In this document: one piece after another, positions 8,672-17,600 of the stretch
Position numbering within the stretch: position 1 is the first letter of the stretch
Layout of the letters: each line of letters begins with the position of its first letter
From: an uncultured Bacteroidales bacterium
GTDB lineage: Bacteria; Bacteroidota; Bacteroidia; Bacteroidales; Paludibacteraceae
Direction: 5' to 3'
Assembly (NCBI GenBank): GCA_946616535.1
Contig: CAMOJA010000001.1
Location: 133,640 to 197,639 of the forward strand
DNA: 64,000 nt
Position numbers and translations under genes: made by a program
The notes under the pieces: model-generated
Database searches by the model: none
Seen by the model: only the letters and a program-made list of their open reading frames with translations
Told to the model about the DNA's origin: nothing

Positions 8672-9373
8672 ATGGAAGCAATTCGTGCGTTTTTTGGTGA
8701 ATTGGATATTTGGCAGATTCTGTCTTCTTTTATCTTCTTAATCGCTATTATCGATCCTTTTGGTAACATCCCTGTTACCATCGCGATAGAGAAAAAGGGA
8801 TTTAAGATCAATGCGCATAAGGTTTGTATCGCCAGCCTCTTGATTTTGATGGCCTTCCTCTTCCTCGGCGAGTGGATATTGAAGATTTTCGGCGTGCAAA
8901 TTGAGCACTTCGCAATTGCCGGAGGATTTATTATTTTCCTCATGGCCTTGGAGATGATTTTGGATATCACGATCTTCCAAAATGATAAGCTCGAGGGGCA
9001 GATTAGTGCGGATAGTTCGATCGTTCCGCTGGCCTTCCCGATGTATGCCGGACCCGGGGCATTCACCGCCCTTCTGGCTATTACGGCCGAGTATAGTATC
9101 GCGAGCCTTTGCGTCTCCTTGATACTTTGTATCGCGGTCCTGTATTTGGTGCTCATCGGAACCCACTGGCTCACCAAATATCTGGGTCAAACATCCCTTT
9201 ATATCATTCGTAAATTCTTCGGAATTATCGTGCTGGCCATCGCTTGTAAACTGATGTTCGGTAACCTCGCTACCGTCTTCCAGAATGAGAAAGAGGAACC
9301 CCAAACGGAAATTATAAATACTATTGATACTCATGAAGAATTTATCGGAGATGAATCTGGCAATGGCGAGTGA
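8672..9373 (+). CDS. MarC family membrane protein
   Basis: This is a 233-residue multi-pass inner-membrane protein of the MarC/UPF0056 family. FLIAIIDPFGNIPVTIAI, SLLILMAFLFLGEWILKIFG, VPLAFPMYAGPGAFTALLA and the C-terminal helix with IIVLAIACKLMFG are recognisable. About six transmembrane segments can be counted. The transported substrate is not known for this family; the name comes from an early, withdrawn link to antibiotic resistance. It leads a four-gene plus-strand cluster and overlaps the rpiB start. Confidence 0.88.
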   Translation: MEAIRAFFGELDIWQILSSFIFLIAIIDPFGNIPVTIAIEKKGFKINAHKVCIASLLILMAFLFLGEWILKIFGVQIEHFAIAGGFIIFLMALEMILDITIFQNDKLEGQISADSSIVPLAFPMYAGPGAFTALLAITAEYSIASLCVSLILCIAVLYLVLIGTHWLTKYLGQTSLYIIRKFFGIIVLAIACKLMFGNLATVFQNEKEEPQTEIINTIDTHEEFIGDESGNGE

Positions 9374-9782
9374 CCACGCCGGATTTGCGCTCAAGCAAAA
9401 AGTACGTGCCTTCCTCGAGGAGCAGGGCGCGAAAGTGAAAGATTTCGGTTGTTATTCTACCGAGAGTTGTGACTATCCTGATTTCGCTCATCCCCTTGCG
9501 GATGCAGTAGAGAAAGGTGAGTTTGATTTCGGTATTGTGATCTGCTCTACCGGTAATGGTATCTGCATCACCGCCAACAAACATCAGGGCATTCGGGCTG
9601 CTCTCTGTTGGGATACGCCGCTCGCTGAATTGGCGCGTAAACATAACAATGCCAATGTGCTCGGTATGCCGGCTAACTTCATCTCGGAGGAGAAAGCCCT
9701 TGATATCGTCCGCACCTTCTTTGCTACCGATTTTGAAGGCGGTCGTCATGAGCGTCGTGTTAACAAAATCGCGATTCATTAA
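9333..9782 (+). CDS. rpiB: Ribose-5-phosphate isomerase B
   Basis: The enzyme interconverts ribose 5-phosphate and ribulose 5-phosphate in the pentose phosphate pathway. It is 149 residues from the ATG at 9333; the longer frame begins with TTG. Diagnostic segments are SDHAGFALKQKV, DFGIVICSTGNGICITANKH (catalytic Cys and anion hole), AALCWDTPLAELARKHNNAN and VNKIAIH at the end. It overlaps marC by 41 bp and the radical SAM gene by 35 bp, so translation is probably coupled. Confidence 0.93.
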   Translation: MKNLSEMNLAMASDHAGFALKQKVRAFLEEQGAKVKDFGCYSTESCDYPDFAHPLADAVEKGEFDFGIVICSTGNGICITANKHQGIRAALCWDTPLAELARKHNNANVLGMPANFISEEKALDIVRTFFATDFEGGRHERRVNKIAIH

Positions 9783-10728
9783 CGCTTTGCGTTGCTATTG
9801 GAATTACGCGCTGAGCCATTTCGGCTTGGTGCGTATTTCGCATATGCCCCTTTTCATCTCCGTCGAACCCGCGAATATCTGCCAACTCCGCTGCCCCGAG
9901 TGTCCCGTCGGAAGAGGTGAAAATCAAAAATCAAAAATCAAAAATCAAAAATCCCCAACGATGTCTCTCGAGGTATTCCGGCGTGTATTGGCGGAATGCC
10001 GAGAGACGGCATCCGTCATCCAGTTCTATTTTCAGGGCGAACCCCTGCTTAACAAAGACCTGCCGCAGATGATTCGCGAAGCACACGAAGCGGGATTATA
10101 TACGATCGTCAGTACAAATTCGCAGGCCATGACACCCCAACTGGCTGAAGCACTTGTGCAGTCCGGACTGAACCGAATTATCATCTCCATGGACGGACTC
10201 ACCCAAGAATCCTATGGCGCCTATCGCATCGGCGGATCACTCGAAAAAACCAAAGCCGCACTACAGTATCTTCGAAAATCAAAAATCAAAAATCAAAAAT
10301 CAAAAATTTTAATCGAACTGCAAGTTCTACGATTAAAATCTAACGAACACGAATGGCGTGCTTTCAAACAGCAGTACAAGCTCTTCGGAGCGGACCGGCT
10401 CGTCTTCAAGACCGCCCAACTCTACGACTATCAGAATGGGCACCCTTTGATGCCCACGAACCCGAAATACAGCCGGTATATCTTGGGCAATGACGGCAAA
10501 TACCATCGTCGCAAACTGCGCAAAGGCTGTTTCCGTGTATGGAGCGGAGCGGTCATCACGACGAATGGCGATGTCCTGCCCTGTTGCTACGATAAGTCGC
10601 ACGCTTATGCGTTCGGAAATATCATGGAAAAGCCGCTGCGCGAACTCTTCACGAATGACAAAGCACTCGCGTTCCGTCAAGCTGCCTTCCGCCAAACCCC
10701 TCAAATCTGTCAAGAATGCTGGAAATAA
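9748..10728 (+). CDS. Radical SAM/SPASM domain protein
   Basis: The start is placed at the ATG at 9748 (MSVVLTKSRFINALRC) because upstream codons only shadow rpiB. The length is 326 residues. C45-x3-C49-x2-C52 (ICQLRCPEC) is the radical SAM 4Fe-4S site. The C-terminal SPASM-like region contains KGCFRVWSGAVITTNGDVLP, CCYDKSHAYAFGN and a final CQEC for an auxiliary cluster. The substrate is unknown. Two AAAATCA-type heptamer arrays are translated in frame at residues about 58-69 (NQKSKIKNQKS) and 176-187 (KSKIKNQKSKI), the first right after the cluster loop. It overlaps the MBL hydrolase by 13 bp. Confidence 0.85.
   Translation: MSVVLTKSRFINALRCYWNYALSHFGLVRISHMPLFISVEPANICQLRCPECPVGRGENQKSKIKNQKSPTMSLEVFRRVLAECRETASVIQFYFQGEPLLNKDLPQMIREAHEAGLYTIVSTNSQAMTPQLAEALVQSGLNRIIISMDGLTQESYGAYRIGGSLEKTKAALQYLRKSKIKNQKSKILIELQVLRLKSNEHEWRAFKQQYKLFGADRLVFKTAQLYDYQNGHPLMPTNPKYSRYILGNDGKYHRRKLRKGCFRVWSGAVITTNGDVLPCCYDKSHAYAFGNIMEKPLRELFTNDKALAFRQAAFRQTPQICQECWK
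9921..9955. repeat. AAAATCA heptamer array in the radical SAM gene (1)
   Basis: Four to five copies of AAAATCA are read in frame as NQKSKIKNQKS. Confidence 0.92.
10274..10308. repeat. AAAATCA heptamer array in the radical SAM gene (2)
   Basis: Four to five copies of the same heptamer as at 9921 are read in the same frame and give KSKIKNQKSKI. Confidence 0.92.
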
Positions 10729-11450
10729 AACGTTTCGTTTTCGGACTCTTTGAAACGAATTGCTATGTCGTTTCCGACGAGCAACAGATCTTGCTCGTTG
10801 ATCCCGCCTGTGCCTATGAATCCGAGCAACAACAGTTGCTGACCTATATCGAAAATCAAAAATCAAAAATCACCAATCACCAATTACCAATTACCATAGT
10901 GGCCACACATGGCCATCTCGACCATCTCTGGGGCGCTGCCTGGGCGTGCGCAAAATGGAACACACCCGTTCTGATGCACGAAGCCGATATCCCAATGGCT
11001 AAAGCCATGCAATCCCAATATGACCTCTTCGGCATCCGCGCCAAAGCCCAACCTTTCCCCATAGAAGATATAAAATCAAAAATCATAAATCATAAATTTG
11101 AAATAAGCAATTTCCAATTGCTCGAAACCCCCGGCCATACCCCCGGCTCTATCTGTCTCTATTTCCCAAAATCCCCAATCCCCCGGAGCGTCTTCCCGAC
11201 GGAACGGGAAGAGCGGCTTCCGCCTAGAAAGGTTTTATTGAATCACCAATCCCCAATAACCAATTACCAATCCCCCCTCCTCTTCTCCGGCGACACCCTC
11301 TTTCAGATGGGTTATGGCCGCACCGACCTCCCCGGTGGCAATTTCTCCCAACTCATCGACTCCCTCGATAGCCTCTTCGCCCTTCCTTCGGACGTCCAAG
11401 TCTTCCCCGGTCATGGCGAACCCACTACTATCGGAGCAGAACGCCGTTAG
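10716..11450 (+). CDS. MBL-fold metallo-hydrolase (glyoxalase II-like) with repeat insertions
   Basis: The 244-residue protein keeps all metal ligands: H65, H67, D69 and H70 (THGHLDH), the TPGHTPGS histidine near residue 139, D193 (SGDTLF) and PGHGEP near 233. It ends with the family's GRTDLPGGNFSQLIDSL and TTIG. It probably hydrolyses a thioester such as S-lactoylglutathione or a related compound in the cytoplasm. Three repeat-derived segments are translated: residues about 46-60, 118-129 and 150-186. Each lies just before the strand leading to a ligand motif, and the third includes the 47-bp hairpin element. The enzyme may still fold, since every ligand survives. Confidence 0.85.
   Translation: MLEIKRFVFGLFETNCYVVSDEQQILLVDPACAYESEQQQLLTYIENQKSKITNHQLPITIVATHGHLDHLWGAAWACAKWNTPVLMHEADIPMAKAMQSQYDLFGIRAKAQPFPIEDIKSKIINHKFEISNFQLLETPGHTPGSICLYFPKSPIPRSVFPTEREERLPPRKVLLNHQSPITNYQSPLLFSGDTLFQMGYGRTDLPGGNFSQLIDSLDSLFALPSDVQVFPGHGEPTTIGAERR
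10851..10896. repeat. Heptamer array in the MBL hydrolase (1)
   Basis: The array shifts from AAAATCA units to CCAATCA and CCAATTA units and is translated as ENQKSKITNHQLPIT, just before IVATHGHLDH. Confidence 0.88.
11069..11100. repeat. Heptamer array in the MBL hydrolase (2)
   Basis: AAAATCA, AAAATCA, TAAATCA and TAAATTT units encode IKSKIINHKFEI, upstream of LLETPGHTPGS. Confidence 0.82.
11165..11275. repeat. Heptamer array split by hairpin element in the MBL hydrolase (3)
   Basis: CCAAAAT, CCCCAAT, CACCAAT and CCAATTA units flank the element at 11183-11229. The whole block is translated, ending NHQSPITNYQSP before LLFSGDTLF. Confidence 0.82.
11183..11229. repeat. 47-bp hairpin element, copy 2 (intragenic, translated)
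   Basis: It matches the element at 2006-2051 from CCGGAGCGTC to CGCCTAGAA. Inner stem CTTCCCG / CGGGAAG (7 bp) closes loop ACGGAA. Compared with copy 1 the second stem pair changed C-G to T-A on both sides, so pairing is kept. In frame it encodes about RSVFPTEREERLPPRK. Confidence 0.85.
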
Positions 11451-11457
11451 ACCCATA

Positions 11458-11513
11458 GTAGGTAATTAGTAGGTGATTAGTAGGTTATTAGTAGGTGATT
11501 AGTAGGTTATAAT
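11458..11513. repeat. 11-bp tandem array (TAGTAGGTnAT)
   Basis: Five units of TAGTAGGTAAT, TAGTAGGTGAT or TAGTAGGTTAT follow the MBL gene stop. The rest of the 240-bp gap up to 11692 holds AT-rich sequence and the promoter of the next gene. Confidence 0.85.
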
Positions 11514-11614
11514 TGAACCCCGAACCTCAAAATTCTTCCACCTTACTATTCTATTTTTATTTTGTAAAGTCGAATTGTCAATTTCCACTTTTTTTTATTA
11601 TTTTTCGCCTAAAA

Positions 11615-11646
11615 TTTGCGTATTTTCCTGAAAAGCAGTACTTTTG
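11615..11646 (+). promoter_or_regulatory. Promoter of giant secreted protein 1
   Basis: -33 TTTG (11615-11618), 20 nt, then -7 TACTTTTG (11639-11646). The core AAAAGCAGTACTTTTG resembles the promoter of the second giant gene. The leader is about 40 nt. Confidence 0.75.
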
Positions 11647-11692
11647 TAAACCTTTTCGAAGGAAAAGGGTGTTAGTTTGAAATTTGAGGTTT

Positions 11693-14600
11693 ATGATGAG
11701 GATAGGGAAATTGCTATCAACGGCCATGCTAAAATGGCTGTTTATTTTTTGTTATTTTGGTTGCGTGGGTGCGACCATGAGTGTGTACGCGCAAGGCGGA
11801 GAGAAGGCTCCCGCCGCTATTGCAGGTAAGTATGTCATTGATAATACTGTAGCTGTGCCGGCTGGAGCATATACGACGTTTTCCACCGTTTATGAAGGTA
11901 AGCGTTATTATCTCGGTATTGATACTACCCGTGCCAAAGCCATACCGGCCAAGGATACGGTAGCTTGGTACGATAAGCCGAACTACGCTTCCATGTGGGT
12001 CGTCGGTGGTTTGTATAACCCCCGTGCTACCTCGGAAACGGATGTCTTGCCGGACAAGAACTACCAACGTGCTATCGAGAGTCTCTGGATTCGCGAGCGG
12101 TGTGGTCGTAAGAAATTCCTGGCCCTTGGCGATGCCCCGACCGGAGTAACATACAACCCGCTTATTCTCCGCGACTCCTCTACCGCTACTCCTAACGGTA
12201 ATGTGGCGATTTGGTATACCCAAAAAGACGACCGCGAGCAGAGCAAGTATATCAACGGTTTCCTGTATTATTACTCCTATGCTACGGGTATTGATGTCTA
12301 TCGTTATCTGCGTTATGACCCGATCTATGGGTTTAGTCGTGCCTACGCCGCAAAACCTGATAACTCCCAGCGCATCTCCGTCTGGGACCGCAAGATAGGA
12401 TCCGATCTGCATTTCGATATACGTCCTAAGAGTATTCCTATCGGTTGGGAGACGCATGACAAAGACACTACGAACTATCAGATTACCGCCAAACTGACGT
12501 ATTATGAGAGCATAGATCGTTTCCGCAGCCGGTTTGATAACACGGATATCTTTGCATCCCGTTCCGCCGCGATAGAAGATCAGCAGAAACTCGTATCTAC
12601 ACACGGCCTTACCGGTTATTACGTATGGAAATCCAATCCCTCCATTGATCCGGAGCACCCGGAGACATACAATGGCAAGTCTCTAATGCCTTATTACGGT
12701 GTGACATCATACGATTTAAGGGATCCGGAAAATCCCGTTGTTAACTACGGATGGCTGGATTCGACAATGGTCTATGTCCGTGAGGATGGTTTTAGCTTGA
12801 AAACGGCTGAGAACCTGTGGTACGACACGATCTTCGCAATAGGCTCTGCGCCGTTTGACATGTTGCGCAAACCGGCTGGCGGAGGAGCGCCCACTCCGGG
12901 GAACTATGCTAACCATACAGACCAACTGTATATCAAGTTTACCTGTGATGGAGTTCAATACACGGACTCGGTCTTGGTCACCCGTGAAACATATCATAAC
13001 AATCCCTTCGTAAACTTGGAGACCGCTTCCGACCCGACAGATAAGGTATTCCCATATACCTATACCAACCTGAAACTCAATCCCGAGAACGTTTTGAATG
13101 TAACCATTACGGCTGCTGATACGGCTGCTACGTTCAATATATCCGCTTTGTATTCGGCGGGAAATGAGGTGCAAACGAAAGATCATATCGGCGTAAGCCG
13201 CTATGTGGGAGAAGAGATTGTTCTGGACATGGATGTGCCGTGCCATAGAGATACCATCTGGGAATACGATGAGGATGGGAATGTCAAGATTGACCCGATG
13301 ACAGGAGATCCTGTCATTAGCGATATTGTGCTGTACGATACTCTCTTGGTGCGTGCATTAGAACCCGATGGAGTCACTCCAAGCACGTGGGTGGAGAATG
13401 TGCGACTGACGGCGAGAAACCAGATTCGTGTGAAAGTATTCCAGTCGAATCCGAATGTGGCGGAGAACCGCGTGGCGCAAATCCAATATACCTATCGCTA
13501 TTGGCACTCTTCTGCGAAAGGAGACCAGAAAGAAGTGACGCGTTCTATATGGATCACCCAGAAATGGCACGGAGCTGATAACGCAAAATTATATACCTTC
13601 AACCATAAAGGAACGTTGGATGCAAAAGGTTTGCAGGCCGTACACGAGAAAGTTTATACGATGTATGCTATCCCGTCCGAATCGCACTCGTTGCCGCTCC
13701 ATCGTGACCACTGGGGATACTATCGTTGGTTTATCTACGATGGAGATCATAAGGACCGCGATGTAGAGCATGGTACATGGCGATACACCTTGGGGGAAGA
13801 ACCTAAAAATAACCAAGGAAAAGTATTCATACCTATTAACAATGCTACTTCTACTACATCGCGCGGGCAATGGGATATGTCCATGGGGACACCCAATCAC
13901 TTCATCGTAGGTTATGCGACACCTATCCCTGCCATCAATTACGGCGCTTCTGCAACCGATACTATTGATGTCGCTTGCGATGTCAGTGCGTATATAGACA
14001 CGGCAGCTGTAGGTGTAGTCGGTAATCTCAAATCATTGACAGAACCGACACTGAGTTATCGCAACGTCTTCCAGATTAAACCGGCAAAAAGACAAGCGGA
14101 CAAGATGGCGGATTGCCGTGTCAATGGAGGCACCGGACACAAGGGATGGATGGAGGATATCAAGATTATTGCGCCGGCAAAAAGAACCATCGGCTTCTTC
14201 CCCAAATACCCGATTGCAGAGGATGGGGCTGATATTGTAGAGGATCACCTGCAATATATATACTATTTCAACCCCGATGCATCAGGACATGTGGATAATA
14301 ACATGGGCGTAAAAAATACCGCCGACGGCTATGAATACGACAAAGCCAAATGTTATGCCCGCATCGGAAAGAAATACACCGCAGGAAAGACAAAAAGAAG
14401 AGCCAAACTGCTTACAAAAGGTGATATAGATACGATAGGAACGGAAGGTCCTAAGACGATAAAAGTTCTGGTAGTGAGTGCGAATAAGAGTCATGGCTAT
14501 GTCTTGGGAAAGGAGCCGGGTGAAGAAGAAGCAACATATGGGCGCATCGGAGGAAAAACAGACGCACTAGCACTCCGCGAGTATCTTGAAAATACATATT

Positions 14601-17600
14601 TGGATGCTACGATTAATGGAAAAACGCATCAAGTGCAACCCGCTTTCGTAATATCGCTAACAAAAGAGACCGGGAATACAATTCGTTTTACGCACGAAGA
14701 GAGTCCTCGTGGACTCTGGTCATATTATCGTGCAGGTTTCAGTGAAAACTACCGCGTGAGATGGATCACGGGAAAAACTAGCATATCCGGAACAGATGAA
14801 ATAACTTATTCACATCCCGCTACTGTTTCCGGAAACAGAATTACGAATAGTGACCCTGCAATTCTAAAATTGCACATGTCTTTTTCTGGTTTATTACATC
14901 GTACGGGTTATTTGACTTCATATCAAAGAGAAGGGCGGGGAACATATTTCAGTCCTTACGAGTATTCTCAATACTTATATGTGCCGGATGATGATGAGGC
15001 AGGTTATGATGGTGCTGATGCATCCGACCAATATTGGTTGATTTATCAAATCATCGAGCCTGAAGACGAACTGCATTATGAGACCCCCACTTGGTATCGC
15101 AGTACCAATTTGGGATCGAGTTGGGAACCGGTTGCCCATTGGGACTACGACACTAATGAGGGCGTACAGGATCGCGCCGGACACACTATGGGTGCCGATG
15201 CTTCGCTTTTGATTGACAATACGGTATATGAGAATGAGAATGAAACAATTTTGTATTGCTTGCGTACCGAGCATTTCAACTTGGCGAAAGTGACGCTCGT
15301 AACACGTGATATTAAGAAAGAAGGTCCGAATCCGGGGCAAGGCTCGATCATAAGCGAAGATGATGTCCAAAACAACTATACCATCCTCTATGACTTGGGC
15401 ATGGACGAGTGGTCAAAACCAGGTACTACCGAAGTACGTGCGCACAACCATCATATGCCATGGGGCTTCACGGAACTCAGCTATCATTATCCGCTCTCAG
15501 TTATACCTGCCTCTCAGCGTGTCAATGGAGATTCCGAACTCCCGGCAAAAGGAGAGTACGCTTTCATCAATAAATTCGTCGTGCCGGAGGGCGAAGATAA
15601 TGCAGGAGAAGAAATAGAGTGTCTGGACGGAGCCGGAAACGGCTATATGATGTGTATCCATGCGGCTCCGAAACGTACTACAATCATGAGATTTGAGTAC
15701 CCCGCGCCATCCTGTTCTGACCAACAGATATATCTGGTGGCTGATTATTGCAATCCGACGAGCAATGCTTACCAGCCGATGATCACTGCTGACTTGGAGG
15801 GATGGACCGGAACCCAATGGAAACAGATTTATCGTTATAAGACTGGTAAGATCCCATATAAAGAGGATGGCAAAACATGGTGCCAGATGGCGCTTCCTAT
15901 TGCCCGTGACTCTATCAAAGGATACGCCAAGTTCCGCTGTACCGCCACGCTGAATGGTAGCGGAACTACCGAAAATGCCTTCCTCCTCATTGACCACCTG
16001 CGGTTTATCGAGAAAAACCGCGCTTTCTCTGTCTTCCAGAATAAAGCGAACTGTATCAAAGACGATAGCGTCACTGTACTTGTCCGTTTGAACTACAAGG
16101 CGGATCCTGTTCTCTATGAGCCCGGTAAACTCGTTGCTTATCAGTTCCAAAAATGGGATAATGATGTGAATGATGGCGCTGGAGGATATGTGCCGATGAT
16201 GAATGCAGAAATCCGCCCGGGGTATCTTCAAGAGGGATTCTCGTCATCTGATACGCCGCTCAAAACCACGATGGGAAATGATTACGGTTTCCTCTTGATT
16301 CCGGAAGCAAACTACGACCCAAGCGCAAGTAATACAGTAGGCGGTCAGTCAGCCTTGCGTAACGCTTTGATCACTGCCGCTCGGACAAAAGGCGCTTCCT
16401 CTACAGCTGCTCCGGAACATAGTCTCGATGAGACAGGATCGGTGCGCACCTTCGAGCAAGTGGTTGCCCATGACTATGAGGACTTCGGTACTTCGACGAA
16501 TCGGCATATTAAATCCTTCGTCAAAGTGGGAGATGACTGGATGCTGTATGTCAACTGCCGTCTGCCTATTGCAGCTACTGATAATGGTACCTTCCGTATA
16601 GGTATGACTACTAAGAGGAACTTGGACGACACACCTACCTTCGATGAAGAGCACTGTGCTACTTTCCATATATTCAATATCAAGCAGACTACAAGTCTCT
16701 TGGTAAATGACGCAGCATGGCCGAATCATACTCGGGCGGAATTAACCGGTTCTACTCCTGAACTGACCTTGCTCCCTGCTAATGAGACACAGCGAGCCTC
16801 TATCAAGTTGACTGTTCCTTCTTCCTATGGAGGAAAACCGGTGACCAATCCTCGATGCAAATTCGACCTCCTGCATGCTTCTGAAGACGTTCGAGCCAAC
16901 AATGCTGCATCGAATGCCGCCTTTGTTGCTAAATACGGCTGTACACGTACTCAATTCGTTGACGATATGGAGGCTTTCCGTGCGGATGATGAACGCAATA
17001 TCATGCGCGACATGACCAACTGGAGCGCAATCCGACCGGAGTATTTCACCTATACGGGACGTACACCCGCTGTCGCTAATGCTATCTACAACCGCCTGAA
17101 CTATTTGGTAACGAGTGGCCTGTTGGAGATAGGTCTGGATTACCGTGATATCTACATGGGAGACAAGGCGGATAGTTATTTCTACCTTCTGCCGGTTCCG
17201 GCTACAGGTCTTTTTGATGTAACAAACGGTAATAAAGCCGGAAATGCCGACACCACTCTTCAGGCATCTGTATGTAATGATACCCTTTGGCTCCAGTTGC
17301 ATTCCGAGGAGCCGAAATACAAACTCCGCTACGGCTATGACAGCCGCGTGGGTGATACATACATAGTACCTACGATACGCGCCACACGCAGCGAAGCCAA
17401 CGGCTTGGATTCCAAAGACTTGAAAGTACGGGTGGCGCATATAACCTCTGAGGACACCAAGGCTGCCGTTCTCGGATGGCAGACTACCCAACTCATTGAG
17501 ACGAACGACCCCTCTTGGAGCAAAGGAGATGCGGCAGAAGAATTCTACTATGTACAAGATAAGAATGTGCAGTCGCCGGCAACAAACTTGGATGGATATT

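Noticed and set aside
9921..9955. CRISPR-like repeat array
   Set aside because: Units are contiguous 7-mers without spacers and there are no cas genes.
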